Shown: positions 53,613-63,912 of the stretch, in pieces
Numbering within the stretch: position 1 is the first letter of the stretch
How the letters are laid out: the number at the start of each line of letters is the position of its first letter
NCBI RefSeq assembly: GCF_900258035.1
Contig: NZ_OGTP01000021.1
Coordinates: 1-64,000, forward strand
DNA: 64,000 nt
Reading direction: 5' to 3'
Origin: Caballeronia novacaledonica
GTDB taxonomy: Bacteria > Pseudomonadota > Gammaproteobacteria > Burkholderiales > Burkholderiaceae
Position numbers and translations under genes: made by a program
The notes under the pieces: generated by a model
Told to the model about the DNA's origin: nothing
The model's input: only the letters and a program-made list of their open reading frames with translations
Database searches by the model: none

Positions 53613-55214
53613 TCAGTGCGGCGGGATCATCCACGTCAGCACGTTTTGCTGCAGCCACACGAGCACGCCGAGCACGATCGTGAGCAGGATCGAATGCTTG
53701 AACGTGCGCACGAAAACCACACCTTCCTTGCCTTTGAGCTCGGTCGTCGCCACGCCGGTCGAGATGTTTTGCGGCGAGATCATCTTGCCCATCACGCCGC
53801 CCGACGAGTTGGTCGCCGCCATCAGCACCGGGTTCAGGTTCAACTGGTTCGCCGCGACCACCTGCAGATTGCCGAAGAGCGCGTTGCCCGACGTGTCGCT
53901 GCCGGAGAGAAACACCGCCACCCAGCCGAGGAACGCGGAAACCAGCGGGAAGAACGGCCCGACCGACGCCACGCCCAGACCCAGCGTGTAGTTCATGCCC
54001 GAGTAGTTCATCAGATACGCGAGGCCGACGATCGTCGCGACCGTCAGAATGGCGATGCGCGTCTGCACCCAGGTATCCGCGATCGCCGCGCCGTACTCGC
54101 GCGCCGGCAGCTTGACGAGCAGCGCCGTGATGATCGACGCCACCAGAATCGCGGTGCCCGTCGCGAGCGGCTGGAAGTCCCAGATCGCGCCGTACGGCTG
54201 CTTGTAGAGCGTGATGTAGACGGCCTTGTCGAGTCCGGGCCAGGCGACCTTGACATCGCCGATCATGAAAATCTTGAGCACCGTCCACACGATCACGACC
54301 ACCGACACCACGATCCACGGCACCCAGCCGTGGCCGCCCGAGAGCGTCGCGCGCGTATCGCCGAGGCGATCGACGTTCACGGCGAAGCGCTCGTCGGCGA
54401 CGGGCTTCCACACGCGCAGGAACGCGATCGTCAGAATCAGCGAGACGAGCGACGAGAGCACGTCGGTGAGCGCATAGCTGATGTAGTTCGACGTCACGAA
54501 CTGCGTGAGCGCGAACGCGCCGCCGGCGACGAGCAGCACCGGCCAGATGCGCATCATGTTGCGAAAGCCCGCGTAGATGCCGATCACATAGAACGGCAGG
54601 AAGAACGCGAAGAGCGGCAACTGGCGGCCGACCATTTTCGCGAGGGCGTCGGTCGGCAGGTGCGTGACCGCGCCGAGCACGGTGATCGGCACGCCGAGCG
54701 CGCCGAACGCGACCGGCGCCGTGTTGAAGATCAGCGTGAAGGTGAGCGCTTCGAGCGTCGGGAAGCCGAGCAGGATCAGGAGCGAACTCGTGATCGCGAT
54801 CGGCGTGCCGAAGCCCGAGATTCCTTCCAGCAGCGCGCCGAACGAAAAGCCGATCACGACGAGCACGATGCGCCGGTCGTTCGGAAGATTGTCGACCATC
54901 CACAAGCGAAACGCCTCGAAACGCCCCGAGCGCTGCGCGACGTTGTAGAGCAGGATCGCGGCGAAGACGATCCACATGACCGGCCACAGCGCGAACACGG
55001 CGCCGGCCGCGATGGAATCGAGCGCGAGCCCGACCGGGAACTGCCAGCCCGCCACGGCGATGACGAGCGCGAGAATCAGGCCCGCGAGCGACGCCTGCCA
55101 CGCGGGGCGGCGCGCCCAGCCCAGCAGCACGAGCACGAGGATGATCGGCAGCGCGGCCACGATGAAGGACGCGAAGAGCGAATGGGCGATCGGGGTGAGT
55201 AGCTGGTGGAACAT
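53613..55214 (-). CDS. lldP: L-lactate permease (LctP family)
   Basis: This 533-aa polytopic permease of the LctP family couples lactate or glycolate uptake to protons. Diagnostic are LEGISGFGTPIAITSSLL, FNTAPVAFGALG and the C-terminal SGSDTSGNALFGNLQ and SSGGVMGKMISPQNI. Length matches E. coli LldP and GlcA, so glycolate remains possible. No lactate dehydrogenase or regulator gene lies beside it. Its upstream spacer (55215-55416) has no feature I can name. Confidence 0.92.
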   Translation of the reverse strand: MFHQLLTPIAHSLFASFIVAALPIILVLVLLGWARRPAWQASLAGLILALVIAVAGWQFPVGLALDSIAAGAVFALWPVMWIVFAAILLYNVAQRSGRFEAFRLWMVDNLPNDRRIVLVVIGFSFGALLEGISGFGTPIAITSSLLILLGFPTLEALTFTLIFNTAPVAFGALGVPITVLGAVTHLPTDALAKMVGRQLPLFAFFLPFYVIGIYAGFRNMMRIWPVLLVAGGAFALTQFVTSNYISYALTDVLSSLVSLILTIAFLRVWKPVADERFAVNVDRLGDTRATLSGGHGWVPWIVVSVVVIVWTVLKIFMIGDVKVAWPGLDKAVYITLYKQPYGAIWDFQPLATGTAILVASIITALLVKLPAREYGAAIADTWVQTRIAILTVATIVGLAYLMNYSGMNYTLGLGVASVGPFFPLVSAFLGWVAVFLSGSDTSGNALFGNLQVVAANQLNLNPVLMAATNSSGGVMGKMISPQNISTGVATTELKGKEGVVFVRTFKHSILLTIVLGVLVWLQQNVLTWMIPPH

Positions 55215-55416
55215 CGGGTCTCCTTCTCGTTGTCATGAGCCGATGCGGCGCGAGGCGAAGCCGCGATGCGCGTGGAGTTCGATGTTCGGCAGCAGCCGTG
55301 CGCCGGCTTAAGCGAACGCATAACGCGCACACTAAGAATAGGGCGCGAACGGCCTGCGTCAAGGCGTGAATGCCCGCTCATTGCGGCATCGGCATGGCGG
55401 GCGGGCGTGGCGTGCT

Positions 55417-55545
55417 TCAGCCTTTGGCGATCGCGTCCGGCGTGCGGTCGTCGTGGCCGGCGGATGGCGTCTGGCGGAACACCCACACGGTCAACAGGCC
55501 GAGCGACGCGAGCATCCACAGCAGGAAAAACATAAAGGCCATCAT
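55417..55545 (-). CDS. 42-aa membrane peptide
   Basis: The frame MMAFMFFLLWMLASLGLLTV is followed by WVFRQTPSAGHDDRTPDAIAKG: one TM helix then a polar tail, 42 residues, with GGGGGAT about 6 bases before the ATG. It is too short for many gene callers. A near-consensus sigma-54 element lies 66-82 bp upstream. It lies between lldP and a lipoprotein gene, all on the minus strand. I do not recognise a family, and CydX-type peptides differ in sequence. Confidence 0.55.
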   Translation of the reverse strand: MMAFMFFLLWMLASLGLLTVWVFRQTPSAGHDDRTPDAIAKG

Positions 55546-55610
55546 GTCCGATCCCCCGATACGGAAAACGCGCGGAAAGTGCGCGACGTGTTCGAATAGG
55601 GGAGCTATGT

Positions 55611-55627
55611 AGCCAGAACCGTGCCAA
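55611..55627 (-). promoter_or_regulatory. Candidate sigma-54 (-24/-12) promoter
   Basis: On the minus strand TTGGCACGGTTCTGGCT matches the consensus YTGGCACGRNNNTTGCW with a single mismatch (T to G in the -12 part) and correct GG-GC spacing. The start would fall near 55600, 55 nt before the 42-aa peptide. The rest of the 252-bp spacer 55546-55797 shows nothing else clear. Confidence 0.5.
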
Positions 55628-55797
55628 TCATCTGGCGAAATGTGCAGAAGCCTTGTCGGATAAGGAAAGTGTCGGAGCGCACAGTCGCGTGATTTGCGCG
55701 CGAACGTCTGAATTGATCAGGAAATGTTGCAGCTTTGTTACGCGGCCGTGCGCAAAACGGTTTTTTGTCTCACCCGGCGTAATGAGCGACGCGGCGT

Positions 55798-56310
55798 TCA
55801 GTGGCCGTGGCCGCCTCCGCCGCCGCCATGCCAACCGCTTCCGCCGCCGTGCCAGCCGCCTCCGCCCCCGCCGTGCCATCCGCCGTTGCCGTTGCCGTGC
55901 CATCCGCCGCCGTGCCAGCCTCCGCCGTGCCAGCCGCGCCCCCAGCAGCAACCGCCGCCGCCCCAATATCCGAAGCCGAGCGACACCGCCGGATAGCCGT
56001 ACCCATAGCCGTAATACGCGGGATAACCGGCGTAAGGGTAGTACGGGTAAGGATACGGATAGGTCTGGTAGTAGTCGGAATAAGGCGATCCGACGGCGTA
56101 CTCGTATTGCGGCGGGAGCGTGGCGGGCGACGTAGCCACCGCCGCGCCCGATGCGGGCACCGTGAATTCACGCTGCGTGTAGGTCGCGCTGGTGACGGGA
56201 TAGGGCGGATAAGCCGGATAGCCGTACGGGTAGTAGCAGCCGCTCAGAAGCACCCCGGCGGCGAGCGCGGCGGCGGCCGTTCGGGTTCCAGGAATGACGG
56301 TGGAAATCAT
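55798..56310 (-). CDS. Lipoprotein with Tyr/Pro and Gly-Trp-His repeats
   Basis: This 170-aa protein has lipobox LLSGC (Cys about 25). A Tyr/Pro/Gly-rich middle (YPYPYPYYPYAGYPAYYGYG) leads into a C-terminal run of GWHGGG repeats with further Gly and His. The His pattern suggests metal binding at the cell surface or periplasm, but this is inferred from composition only. AAGGAG precedes ATG 56310; the reading upstream lacks a signal. Similar low-complexity lipoproteins occur in Burkholderia relatives without known function. Confidence 0.72.
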   Translation of the reverse strand: MISTVIPGTRTAAAALAAGVLLSGCYYPYGYPAYPPYPVTSATYTQREFTVPASGAAVATSPATLPPQYEYAVGSPYSDYYQTYPYPYPYYPYAGYPAYYGYGYGYPAVSLGFGYWGGGGCCWGRGWHGGGWHGGGWHGNGNGGWHGGGGGGWHGGGSGWHGGGGGGHGH

Positions 56311-56511
56311 GATGCTGCTCCTTGCGCTACGGCTTGCCGGACTCTTGGTCGATGAAATTCGAAGGTCCGTTAAGAAACAGCTTAGGCGAACGGTGCCCGG
56401 CAGGCGTCGGGCGTCATGTGACAAAGCATTACCAAAGCGCCTTTCTGTAACAGATTTGAAACAGCAGAGCGGTTGACGGCGGCGAAGCGCGTCGCCGCGC
56501 CGCCAGAACGA

Positions 56512-56724
56512 TTACTTGCCGACCTGATTGCCGATGATGCCGCCAACCGCGGCCCCGCCCAGCGTCGATAGCGCGCTGCCGCCGATCACGGCTCCGCCCG
56601 CCGCGCCGACGCCTGCGCCGACCGCGGTATCCCGTTGACGCGTGGTCATGTCGCCGCAAGCGGTCAGTCCTCCCAGAAACGCAACGACCATTGCAGCGGC
56701 GCCGATCTGTTTGATGTTTTTCAT
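56512..56724 (-). CDS. Glycine-zipper lipoprotein (OsmB/SlyB-like)
   Basis: This 70-aa protein has signal and lipobox LTAC (Cys about 23), then TAVGAGVGAAGGAVIGG and GGAAVGGIIGNQVGK, a glycine-zipper pair as in OsmB and SlyB. Such proteins sit in the outer membrane and respond to osmotic or envelope stress. ATG 56724 is chosen because the signal starts there. It lies about 200 bp upstream of the Gly-Trp-His lipoprotein on the same strand. Confidence 0.8.
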   Translation of the reverse strand: MKNIKQIGAAAMVVAFLGGLTACGDMTTRQRDTAVGAGVGAAGGAVIGGSALSTLGGAAVGGIIGNQVGK

Positions 56725-56890
56725 GTCGACTCTCCAATTCGATGATGAAATGAATCGGCTGCGGTTCGCCGCAACTTCAAGGACCGCCATGTTTTTCGCC
56801 GGTTCGTTCGTTTTTCCAGCAGGAAAAGTGCCTGATTCCTCCGATCAAGCGCTCATCCAGACGCGACAAGGCATCGCGCCCGATCCGGAT

Positions 56891-56940
56891 AAAAAAACGG
56901 CCTGCCGCACGCGTCGTGCGACAGGCCGTTGTCAGCAAAA
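56891..56940 (-). terminator. Intrinsic terminator of thiC
   Basis: Nested perfect stems AACGGCCTG/CAGGCCGTT and CGCACG/CGTGCG form one long hairpin, followed on the minus strand by seven Ts. It lies 9 bp past the thiC stop. The remaining 56725-56890 holds nothing I can name. Confidence 0.9.
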
Positions 56941-56948
56941 AACAAGCA

Positions 56949-58880
<1,932 letters not shown>

Positions 58881-59019
58881 GGCTAGTCTCCTGTGGGAAC
58901 AACATTGGTTGACAGCGCGAGCGGATTCGAGCTCGGCTGACTCAGGAGCTAAACAGGGAGGAACGAGATGGAAAGGTACGGGTCCGGAAGAAGTGGCTGG
59001 ATGCTGCGAACCATGGAAC

Positions 59020-59148
59020 CCGAACGCTTCCCTGCGCTGGCATTATCCAGATCAGGTTCAAAGGGTATTTCTCACCCACGCCGCACGAAGCGATTCAGTC
59101 GAAAAAGCCGATCGAGATCGCGATGTGCAACGCAGGACCCCCGCGTTA
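59020..59148 (-). promoter_or_regulatory. TPP riboswitch (THI element) upstream of thiC
   Basis: On the minus strand the conserved core reads GTGAGAAATACCCTTTGAAC, then CTGATCTGGATAATGCCAGC and GCAGGGAAGCG; the 5' stem begins near GGGGGTCCTGCG (59131-59145). This is the standard thiamin-pyrophosphate aptamer. The 140 nt between it and thiC should hold the expression platform. It accounts for most of the 516-bp spacer 58881-59396; the remainder near 59150-59396 is the divergent promoter area of the EamA gene. Confidence 0.93.
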
Positions 59149-59396
59149 GCAGCCGACACGTTACACCGCGGCGTGGCGTCTTGGCAACCAGTCGTAAAGT
59201 TGTGCAACCGCGTTGCGTGCTTACTGCATAATGTCGGGCGCCGCGGGCTCTCGGGGTTTTCCCGGGGATCGCGCGGTCTCTCCTCGCGCAACCGCACTTC
59301 TTCCGTTCCGTCATGCCGTTCAGTCTGGTCGTTGCCGCAGCGTCTTCTCCCGTCTCTTTTGCAGTCGTCCGGCGCGCAGCCGTCGCGGAGTAATGC

Positions 59397-60335
59397 ATGT
59401 CCGCTTTGCCGCCGCGTCTGCCGTTCAGTTTCCCCGACCGTTTTCCGTTTCGCGCGCCGCGTTCGTTCAAGGGGCAGGTCGCGCTTGCGCTGGCCGTCGT
59501 CTATCTCGTATGGGGCTCGACGTATCTCGGGATTCATCTGTCGCTCGAGTCGTTTCCGCCGCTCATGCTCGGCGGCCTGCGCAATCTGTGCGCGGGCGTC
59601 GGGCTTTTCGCGATCGCCGTGCATCGCAAGGCGCTGTGGCCCAGCGCGCGGGAAGTGCGCAATGCGGCGATCGTCGGGACTTTGCTGGAGGGCTTGTCGA
59701 GCGGGATGATGGCCTACGGCATGCGCACGGTCGGCACCGGCACGGCCGCGGTCATGGTGGCCACGGTGCCGCTCTTCGCGACGATCTTCACCGCGCTCGC
59801 CGGGCGCGGCGTCGCGAAGGGCGAATGGTTCGCCGTGGCGCTGGGCCTGATCGGCATCGTGCTGCTGAATCACGGCGATCCTTCGCCGAGCTCGACGGCC
59901 GGCACGCTGGCGATTCTTTGCGCCGCGATTTTCTGGGCGGGCGGCGCGCATCTCGCGACGCGTCTGCCGCAGCCTTCGGATCTGCTGATGTCGACGGCTT
60001 TGCAGATCGGGCTCGGCGGCCTGATCGCGACGGCGATCGCGCTGGCCTCGGGCGAGCGCCTGACGCACGTGAGCGCCGGCGCGGGATTTTCGTTCGTGTA
60101 TCTCGTGGTGATCGGATCGATGGCGGCGTATGTCGCGTACAACTTCCTGATCCGCAATACGAGCACGATCGTCGCGACGAGTTGCCTTTACGTGAATCCG
60201 ATCGTCGCCGTGATGCTGGGTGCGTTGCTGCTCGGCGAGCTCATCACGCAGTGGACCGTCATCGCGACGGTCGTCATTCTGCTTTCCGTCGGGCTTTCCT
60301 TCTGGTTCGATTACCGGCGGCGCGGGCTGGTTTGA
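59397..60335 (+). CDS. EamA/DMT-family transporter (YedA-like)
   Basis: This 312-aa protein has ten TM helices in two EamA repeats. Motifs are VVYLVWGSTYLGIHLSLESF near the start, GTAAVMVATVPLFATIFTAL and NPIVAVMLGALLLGE near the end. It resembles drug/metabolite exporters of the YedA or RarD-distant type; substrate unknown. CGGAG precedes ATG 59397. It stands divergent from thiC and is not paired with another gene. Confidence 0.83.
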   Translation: MSALPPRLPFSFPDRFPFRAPRSFKGQVALALAVVYLVWGSTYLGIHLSLESFPPLMLGGLRNLCAGVGLFAIAVHRKALWPSAREVRNAAIVGTLLEGLSSGMMAYGMRTVGTGTAAVMVATVPLFATIFTALAGRGVAKGEWFAVALGLIGIVLLNHGDPSPSSTAGTLAILCAAIFWAGGAHLATRLPQPSDLLMSTALQIGLGGLIATAIALASGERLTHVSAGAGFSFVYLVVIGSMAAYVAYNFLIRNTSTIVATSCLYVNPIVAVMLGALLLGELITQWTVIATVVILLSVGLSFWFDYRRRGLV

Positions 60336-60582
60336 TCGCATCTTCCTTGTAAAAGACACATCGGCGGATGCAGCGTCGCGGCGTGCATTCCACGCCTGCC
60401 GAGCAATTCCTCTAACTAATGTCAAACCCTTGTGGCACAAGGCTCGCCGGGGAGCGGGCGAAGTCTTCGCACCGCATCGGGGCATGGGCATTGCTCAACG
60501 CTGGCACCCGCATCGGCGGCACGCCGGCGTCGATGTGGATAACGAAGTGGTCAATCAAATCAAAACAAAGGAAGGTGGAACC

Positions 60583-61365
60583 ATGAAGCTCATCCGCACC
60601 GCTGCCGCGCTCGCCGCCGTCGCCGCCATGCTCTCCGCTTGCGGCGGAAGCTCCGACGATGTCGGCAAGGAAATCGGCGTCACTCAGCCGCAGGTTCATT
60701 TCGTCCACGCGATTCCGAGCGGCCCGAACGTCGACTTCTACGACAACGGCAAGATCCTGCAGCCGAACCTCGCCTACAAGGCGGTGACCAACTTCGCGAA
60801 CATCGACACGGGCCAGCACAACTTCTCCTACGCGGCCGTGAACACGACGACGCAGCTCGCCACCGACACGAGCATCTCGAACGCGGCGAAAGGGCACGAG
60901 TACACGGTGATCGCGCTGCCGGACGCGGGCTTCGTGCCGTCGATCGCGGTGATCGACGATCCTTTCGACAAGGGCCTGCTGTCGAGCAGCGCGCGGGTGC
61001 GCGCGTTCAACGCGTCGACGAACGCGCCGAATCTCGACGTCTATCTCGTCGCGCCGGGGACGAACATCGCGAGCGTCAGCCCGACGATGGCGGGCGTCGC
61101 CTACAAGAACGCCGTGCCCGCGACGACGCAGGATTCCCTCTACGTCTCCGGCGGCACGTATCAACTGATCGCGACGCTGCCGGGCTCGAAGACGCCGGTC
61201 TATACGTCGGCATCGTTCGATCTCGTCAACAACGCGGACTGGCTCGTGACGACGCTGCCTTCGGGGAACGCGGCCTCGCAACTCGTGCCGGAGAAAATCC
61301 GCGTGCTGGTCGCGCAGGGCGGCAACACGCAGCAGCCGGCGCTGGAGTTGCCCGACACGCAATGA
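60583..61365 (+). CDS. DUF4397-domain lipoprotein
   Basis: This 260-aa protein has lipobox LSAC (Cys about 20). The mature part has two Ig-like DUF4397 repeats: VHFVHAIPSGPNVDFYDNGK at about 38-57 and VRAFNASTNAPNLDVYLVAP near the middle. Such proteins are exported surface proteins of unknown function. A good AAGGAAGGTGG ribosome site precedes ATG 60583. The gap 60336-60582 (247 bp) upstream shows no clear gene. A strong terminator follows 21 bp past the stop. Confidence 0.83.
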   Translation: MKLIRTAAALAAVAAMLSACGGSSDDVGKEIGVTQPQVHFVHAIPSGPNVDFYDNGKILQPNLAYKAVTNFANIDTGQHNFSYAAVNTTTQLATDTSISNAAKGHEYTVIALPDAGFVPSIAVIDDPFDKGLLSSSARVRAFNASTNAPNLDVYLVAPGTNIASVSPTMAGVAYKNAVPATTQDSLYVSGGTYQLIATLPGSKTPVYTSASFDLVNNADWLVTTLPSGNAASQLVPEKIRVLVAQGGNTQQPALELPDTQ

Positions 61366-61386
61366 CGTTCCGCGCACGATGCGACG

Positions 61387-61420
61387 AAGCCCGGCCACGC
61401 AGCATCGGCCGGGCTTTTTG
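61387..61420 (+). terminator. Intrinsic terminator of the DUF4397 gene
   Basis: AAGCCCGGCC and GGCCGGGCTT pair perfectly around a 10-nt loop, followed by a short T run on the plus strand. Confidence 0.85.
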
Positions 61421-61444
61421 CATTTCGCGCGTGGCGGCGGCGCA

Positions 61445-61475
61445 TAAAAAAATCCCGCCACGCGAACGTGGCGGG
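61445..61475 (-). terminator. Intrinsic terminator of the entericidin gene
   Basis: CCCGCCACG-CGAA-CGTGGCGGG is followed on the minus strand by ATTTTTTTA. It lies about 75 bp past the entericidin stop and faces the DUF4397 terminator. Confidence 0.85.
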
Positions 61476-61548
61476 AAGACAGGGAACTACATCAACGCTA
61501 TGGAACGCCTGAACGCGTGCGCCGCAACGATGCGGCGCGAGTCGCCCG

Positions 61549-61683
61549 TTACTTGTGCTCTTCGGCGGAATTCGAAATGGCCTGACCGCCCTTCGAGATG
61601 TCCTGGCCGGCTCCCGAGACGGTGTTGCAGCCCGCGAGAGCCGCCGTGCCTGCAATCAGCAGTAGAGCGATGAGTCGAGTCAT
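61549..61683 (-). CDS. Entericidin A/B-type small lipoprotein
   Basis: This 44-aa protein has a signal and lipobox LAGC (Cys about 19), then NTVSGAGQDISKGGQAISN, the entericidin signature. In E. coli, EcnB is a bacteriolytic lipoprotein and EcnA its antidote; many bacteria have a single copy of unclear role. ATG 61683 has AAGGGGAA about 7 bases upstream. No second entericidin is adjacent. It lies downstream of the histidine kinase, with 182 bp between, and ends at its own terminator. Confidence 0.85.
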   Translation of the reverse strand: MTRLIALLLIAGTAALAGCNTVSGAGQDISKGGQAISNSAEEHK

Positions 61684-61865
61684 GTTTATTCCCCTTGGAG
61701 TTGAAATGCGTGACTGGAATCGGGTTCGCGCATCGTGTCTGGTGGCGGACGCCTTTCGTCTCGCATACCGGTGTGAACAATCATAAAAAAATCGGTCGGT
61801 CTCAGGCTGTAGGCACGCATGCGATTTTGCTGTCGGCGGCGTCTGCATTCGATGTCGGCATCGTC

Positions 61866-63371
61866 CTACGCGGATGGCGCGACGAGCGGCGCATCCGCGC
61901 TGCGCTCGCGCGGCATCGACACGCTGATCGCCGTGCCGTGCGGCGACGCGCGCTCGATCTCGAAGCGCCCGCCGCGCGCCGACACCCGCTGACGCATGCC
62001 GGTGAGCCCATGCGTCTGCGTGCGCTTGAGATCCTGCGGCCGGATGCCGATGCCGTCGTCGATGATCGAGAGCGAAACGTGCTCGTCATGGACATCGAGC
62101 GTCACGCGGATGCGGCTCGCGCGCGCGTATTTCGCCGCGTTCGTCAGCGTCTCCTGCGCGACCCGGAAGAGCGCGATCTCGATCGCCTCGCCGAGCTTCA
62201 CGTCCTCGCCCGGCAGATCGAACTCGACGCTCCAGCCGTTGCGTTGCGCGGCTTCATCGGCGAGCGAGCGCAACGCCGTCACGAGACCGAAATTGGCGAG
62301 CACGGTCGGCCGCATGTCCTCGATGATGCGCCGCTTGAGCGCGATGCCCTGATCCAGATTGCCGAGCGCGCGGGCGAGTTTTTCGGCCATCGCGGGTTCC
62401 GTGTCCTTCAGCTTGCCGCGCACCCACGCGACATCCATCTTGCTCGCGGTGAGAATCGAGCCGAGTTCGTCGTGCAGTTCGCGGGCGAGCTCGGTCTTCT
62501 CGTTCTCGCTGACCGATTGCAGGTGCCACGCGAGCGCTTCGAGCTGGCGCGTGCGCGCGAACACGAGTTGATCGAGCTCTTCCTGCTGCGTGATGAGCGC
62601 CTTCTGCACGCGCGCCTGCTTGTCGAGCTGAATGCCCAGATTGCGAAAAAGCAGGATGAACAACACGATGTTGAGCGCGCACAACGCGCCGACGCACAGC
62701 GTCGAGATGCGCTGATCGGCGCGGCTCGCGTCGAGGGCGCGCTGGGCGCGCCGTTCCTCGTTCAGACGCAAGAGCGACAGCGCCGCGTCGAACGTCGCGC
62801 TCGTGTCGGGCGGCGGCAGCGCGAGCGCGCGCTCGTGCGCGGCGGCGTCCGTCGGCGAGTCGGCGAGGCGCACGGCGCCTTGCGCGATTTCATCGGTGGC
62901 GGCGGCGCGGATCTGCGCGAAGCTCGCGAGCGCGGTGTCGTCGCCGATGCGCCGGTAGTACGCATCGAGCCACGCCAGCGTGCGGCGCACGCGCTCCGCC
63001 GTCGCCTTGAAATGCGCCGGAAACGCGCCGTCGGCCTTCAGCGCGAAACCGCGCTCGTCGGCGGTGAGGGTGGCGATGTCGGCGGCGAGCATCGAAAGTT
63101 GCGCCGTCGCGCCTTTCGCTTCGAGCGCGGTTTCGTATTCCGACGCGATCCGCATGCGCCCCGATTCCAGAATGATCAGCCCGCCCACGGTGATGACGAT
63201 CGCGACGGTCATCGCGACCGCCCAGCTATAGCGGCGCATCCATTCGTTCAAGCGCGCCGCGCGGCGCGCGATGCCGGCCGGCGCGGGCGGCGGCGCGGGT
63301 TCGCCGGCCGCGAAGGGCGGCACGTCGTCGGGCAGGATCGTCGGTATCGCGGCGGGCGGTACGTGGCTCAT
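61866..63371 (-). CDS. Sensor histidine kinase, NarX/UhpB-type (HisKA_3)
   Basis: This 501-aa kinase has a Pro-rich N-terminus, then TM helices at about 50-70 (WAVAMTVAIVITVGG) and 230-252 (TLCVGALCALNIVLFILLF). They enclose a helical periplasmic sensor that looks like CHASE3. The dimerisation box ELARELHDELGSIL (His about 300) precedes a HATPase_c domain (DDGIGI, HGLTGMRQRV). The start at 63371 (MSHVPPAAIP) is chosen; the upstream extension is spacer. No response regulator gene is adjacent in the window. Confidence 0.87.
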   Translation of the reverse strand: MSHVPPAAIPTILPDDVPPFAAGEPAPPPAPAGIARRAARLNEWMRRYSWAVAMTVAIVITVGGLIILESGRMRIASEYETALEAKGATAQLSMLAADIATLTADERGFALKADGAFPAHFKATAERVRRTLAWLDAYYRRIGDDTALASFAQIRAAATDEIAQGAVRLADSPTDAAAHERALALPPPDTSATFDAALSLLRLNEERRAQRALDASRADQRISTLCVGALCALNIVLFILLFRNLGIQLDKQARVQKALITQQEELDQLVFARTRQLEALAWHLQSVSENEKTELARELHDELGSILTASKMDVAWVRGKLKDTEPAMAEKLARALGNLDQGIALKRRIIEDMRPTVLANFGLVTALRSLADEAAQRNGWSVEFDLPGEDVKLGEAIEIALFRVAQETLTNAAKYARASRIRVTLDVHDEHVSLSIIDDGIGIRPQDLKRTQTHGLTGMRQRVSARGGRFEIERASPHGTAISVSMPRERSADAPLVAPSA

Positions 63372-63519
63372 GGTGTCGTCGGTTCGGCGTTTCACGGCGG
63401 GCAGCCGATTGAAAGCAAGTGTCGGTGGATTCCCACAGCAAAAAAGGAGCCTGCCCGGATGCGCCACGCGGCGGGCGTCGCTAGCATGGTTCCGTCATCC
63501 ATTCTTACGGGGAACGATC

Positions 63520-63696
63520 ATGCTGAAGTGGGCCTTGTTTTTCGCGATCGTGGCCGTGATCGCCGGCGTGCTGGGCTTTACGGGCGTCGCCGCCGGCGCC
63601 GCCGCCATCGCCAAATTCCTGTTCGTGCTCTTCCTGATCCTGTGCGTCGTGTTCCTGGTGCTGGGCTTCGTCGTCACGAAAAAAGCCATCGATTAG
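63520..63696 (+). CDS. DUF1328 small membrane protein
   Basis: This 58-aa protein with two TM segments begins MLKWALFFAIVAVIAGVLGF, then GVAAGAAAIAKFLFVLFLI; this is the DUF1328/YtjA family pattern. GGGGAA lies about 5 bases before the ATG. Members are small inner-membrane proteins, often stress-induced, of unknown role. A homologous copy follows 54 bp downstream. Confidence 0.83.
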   Translation: MLKWALFFAIVAVIAGVLGFTGVAAGAAAIAKFLFVLFLILCVVFLVLGFVVTKKAID

Positions 63697-63750
63697 CGGC
63701 GCTTCGTCAGCGACGCCGGACCGTTCTCAACCCTTCATGAAGGAGCTCAC

Positions 63751-63912
63751 ATGCTTCATTACGCTGCCGTCTTCTTCGTCATCGCCATCATTGCCGCCGT
63801 GTTCGGCTTTACGGGCATCGCGGCCGGCGCGGCGGAAATCGCGAAGATTCTTTTCTTCATTTTTCTCGTCGTGTTCGTGGTCACCTTGCTGCTCGGCGTG
63901 TTCCGGACATGA
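63751..63912 (+). CDS. Second DUF1328 small membrane protein
   Basis: This 53-aa paralogue of the preceding gene begins MLHYAAVFFVIAIIAAVFGF, then TGIAAGAAEIAKILFFIF, ending LLLGVFRT. AAGGAG precedes ATG 63751. The conserved GFTGxAAGAAxIAK core is shared by both copies, indicating tandem duplication. The tail of the window after 63912 shows nothing I can name. Confidence 0.82.
   Translation: MLHYAAVFFVIAIIAAVFGFTGIAAGAAEIAKILFFIFLVVFVVTLLLGVFRT

Noticed and set aside
55740..55772. Plus-strand CCGT/ACGG hairpin with six Ts
   Set aside because: The stem is only 4-5 bp and no plus-strand gene precedes it.
60430..60445. Weak sigma-54-like TGGCACAAGGCTCGCC before the DUF4397 gene
   Set aside because: GG-GC spacing is right but three consensus positions differ, and it lies about 140 bp from the start codon; not better than chance.
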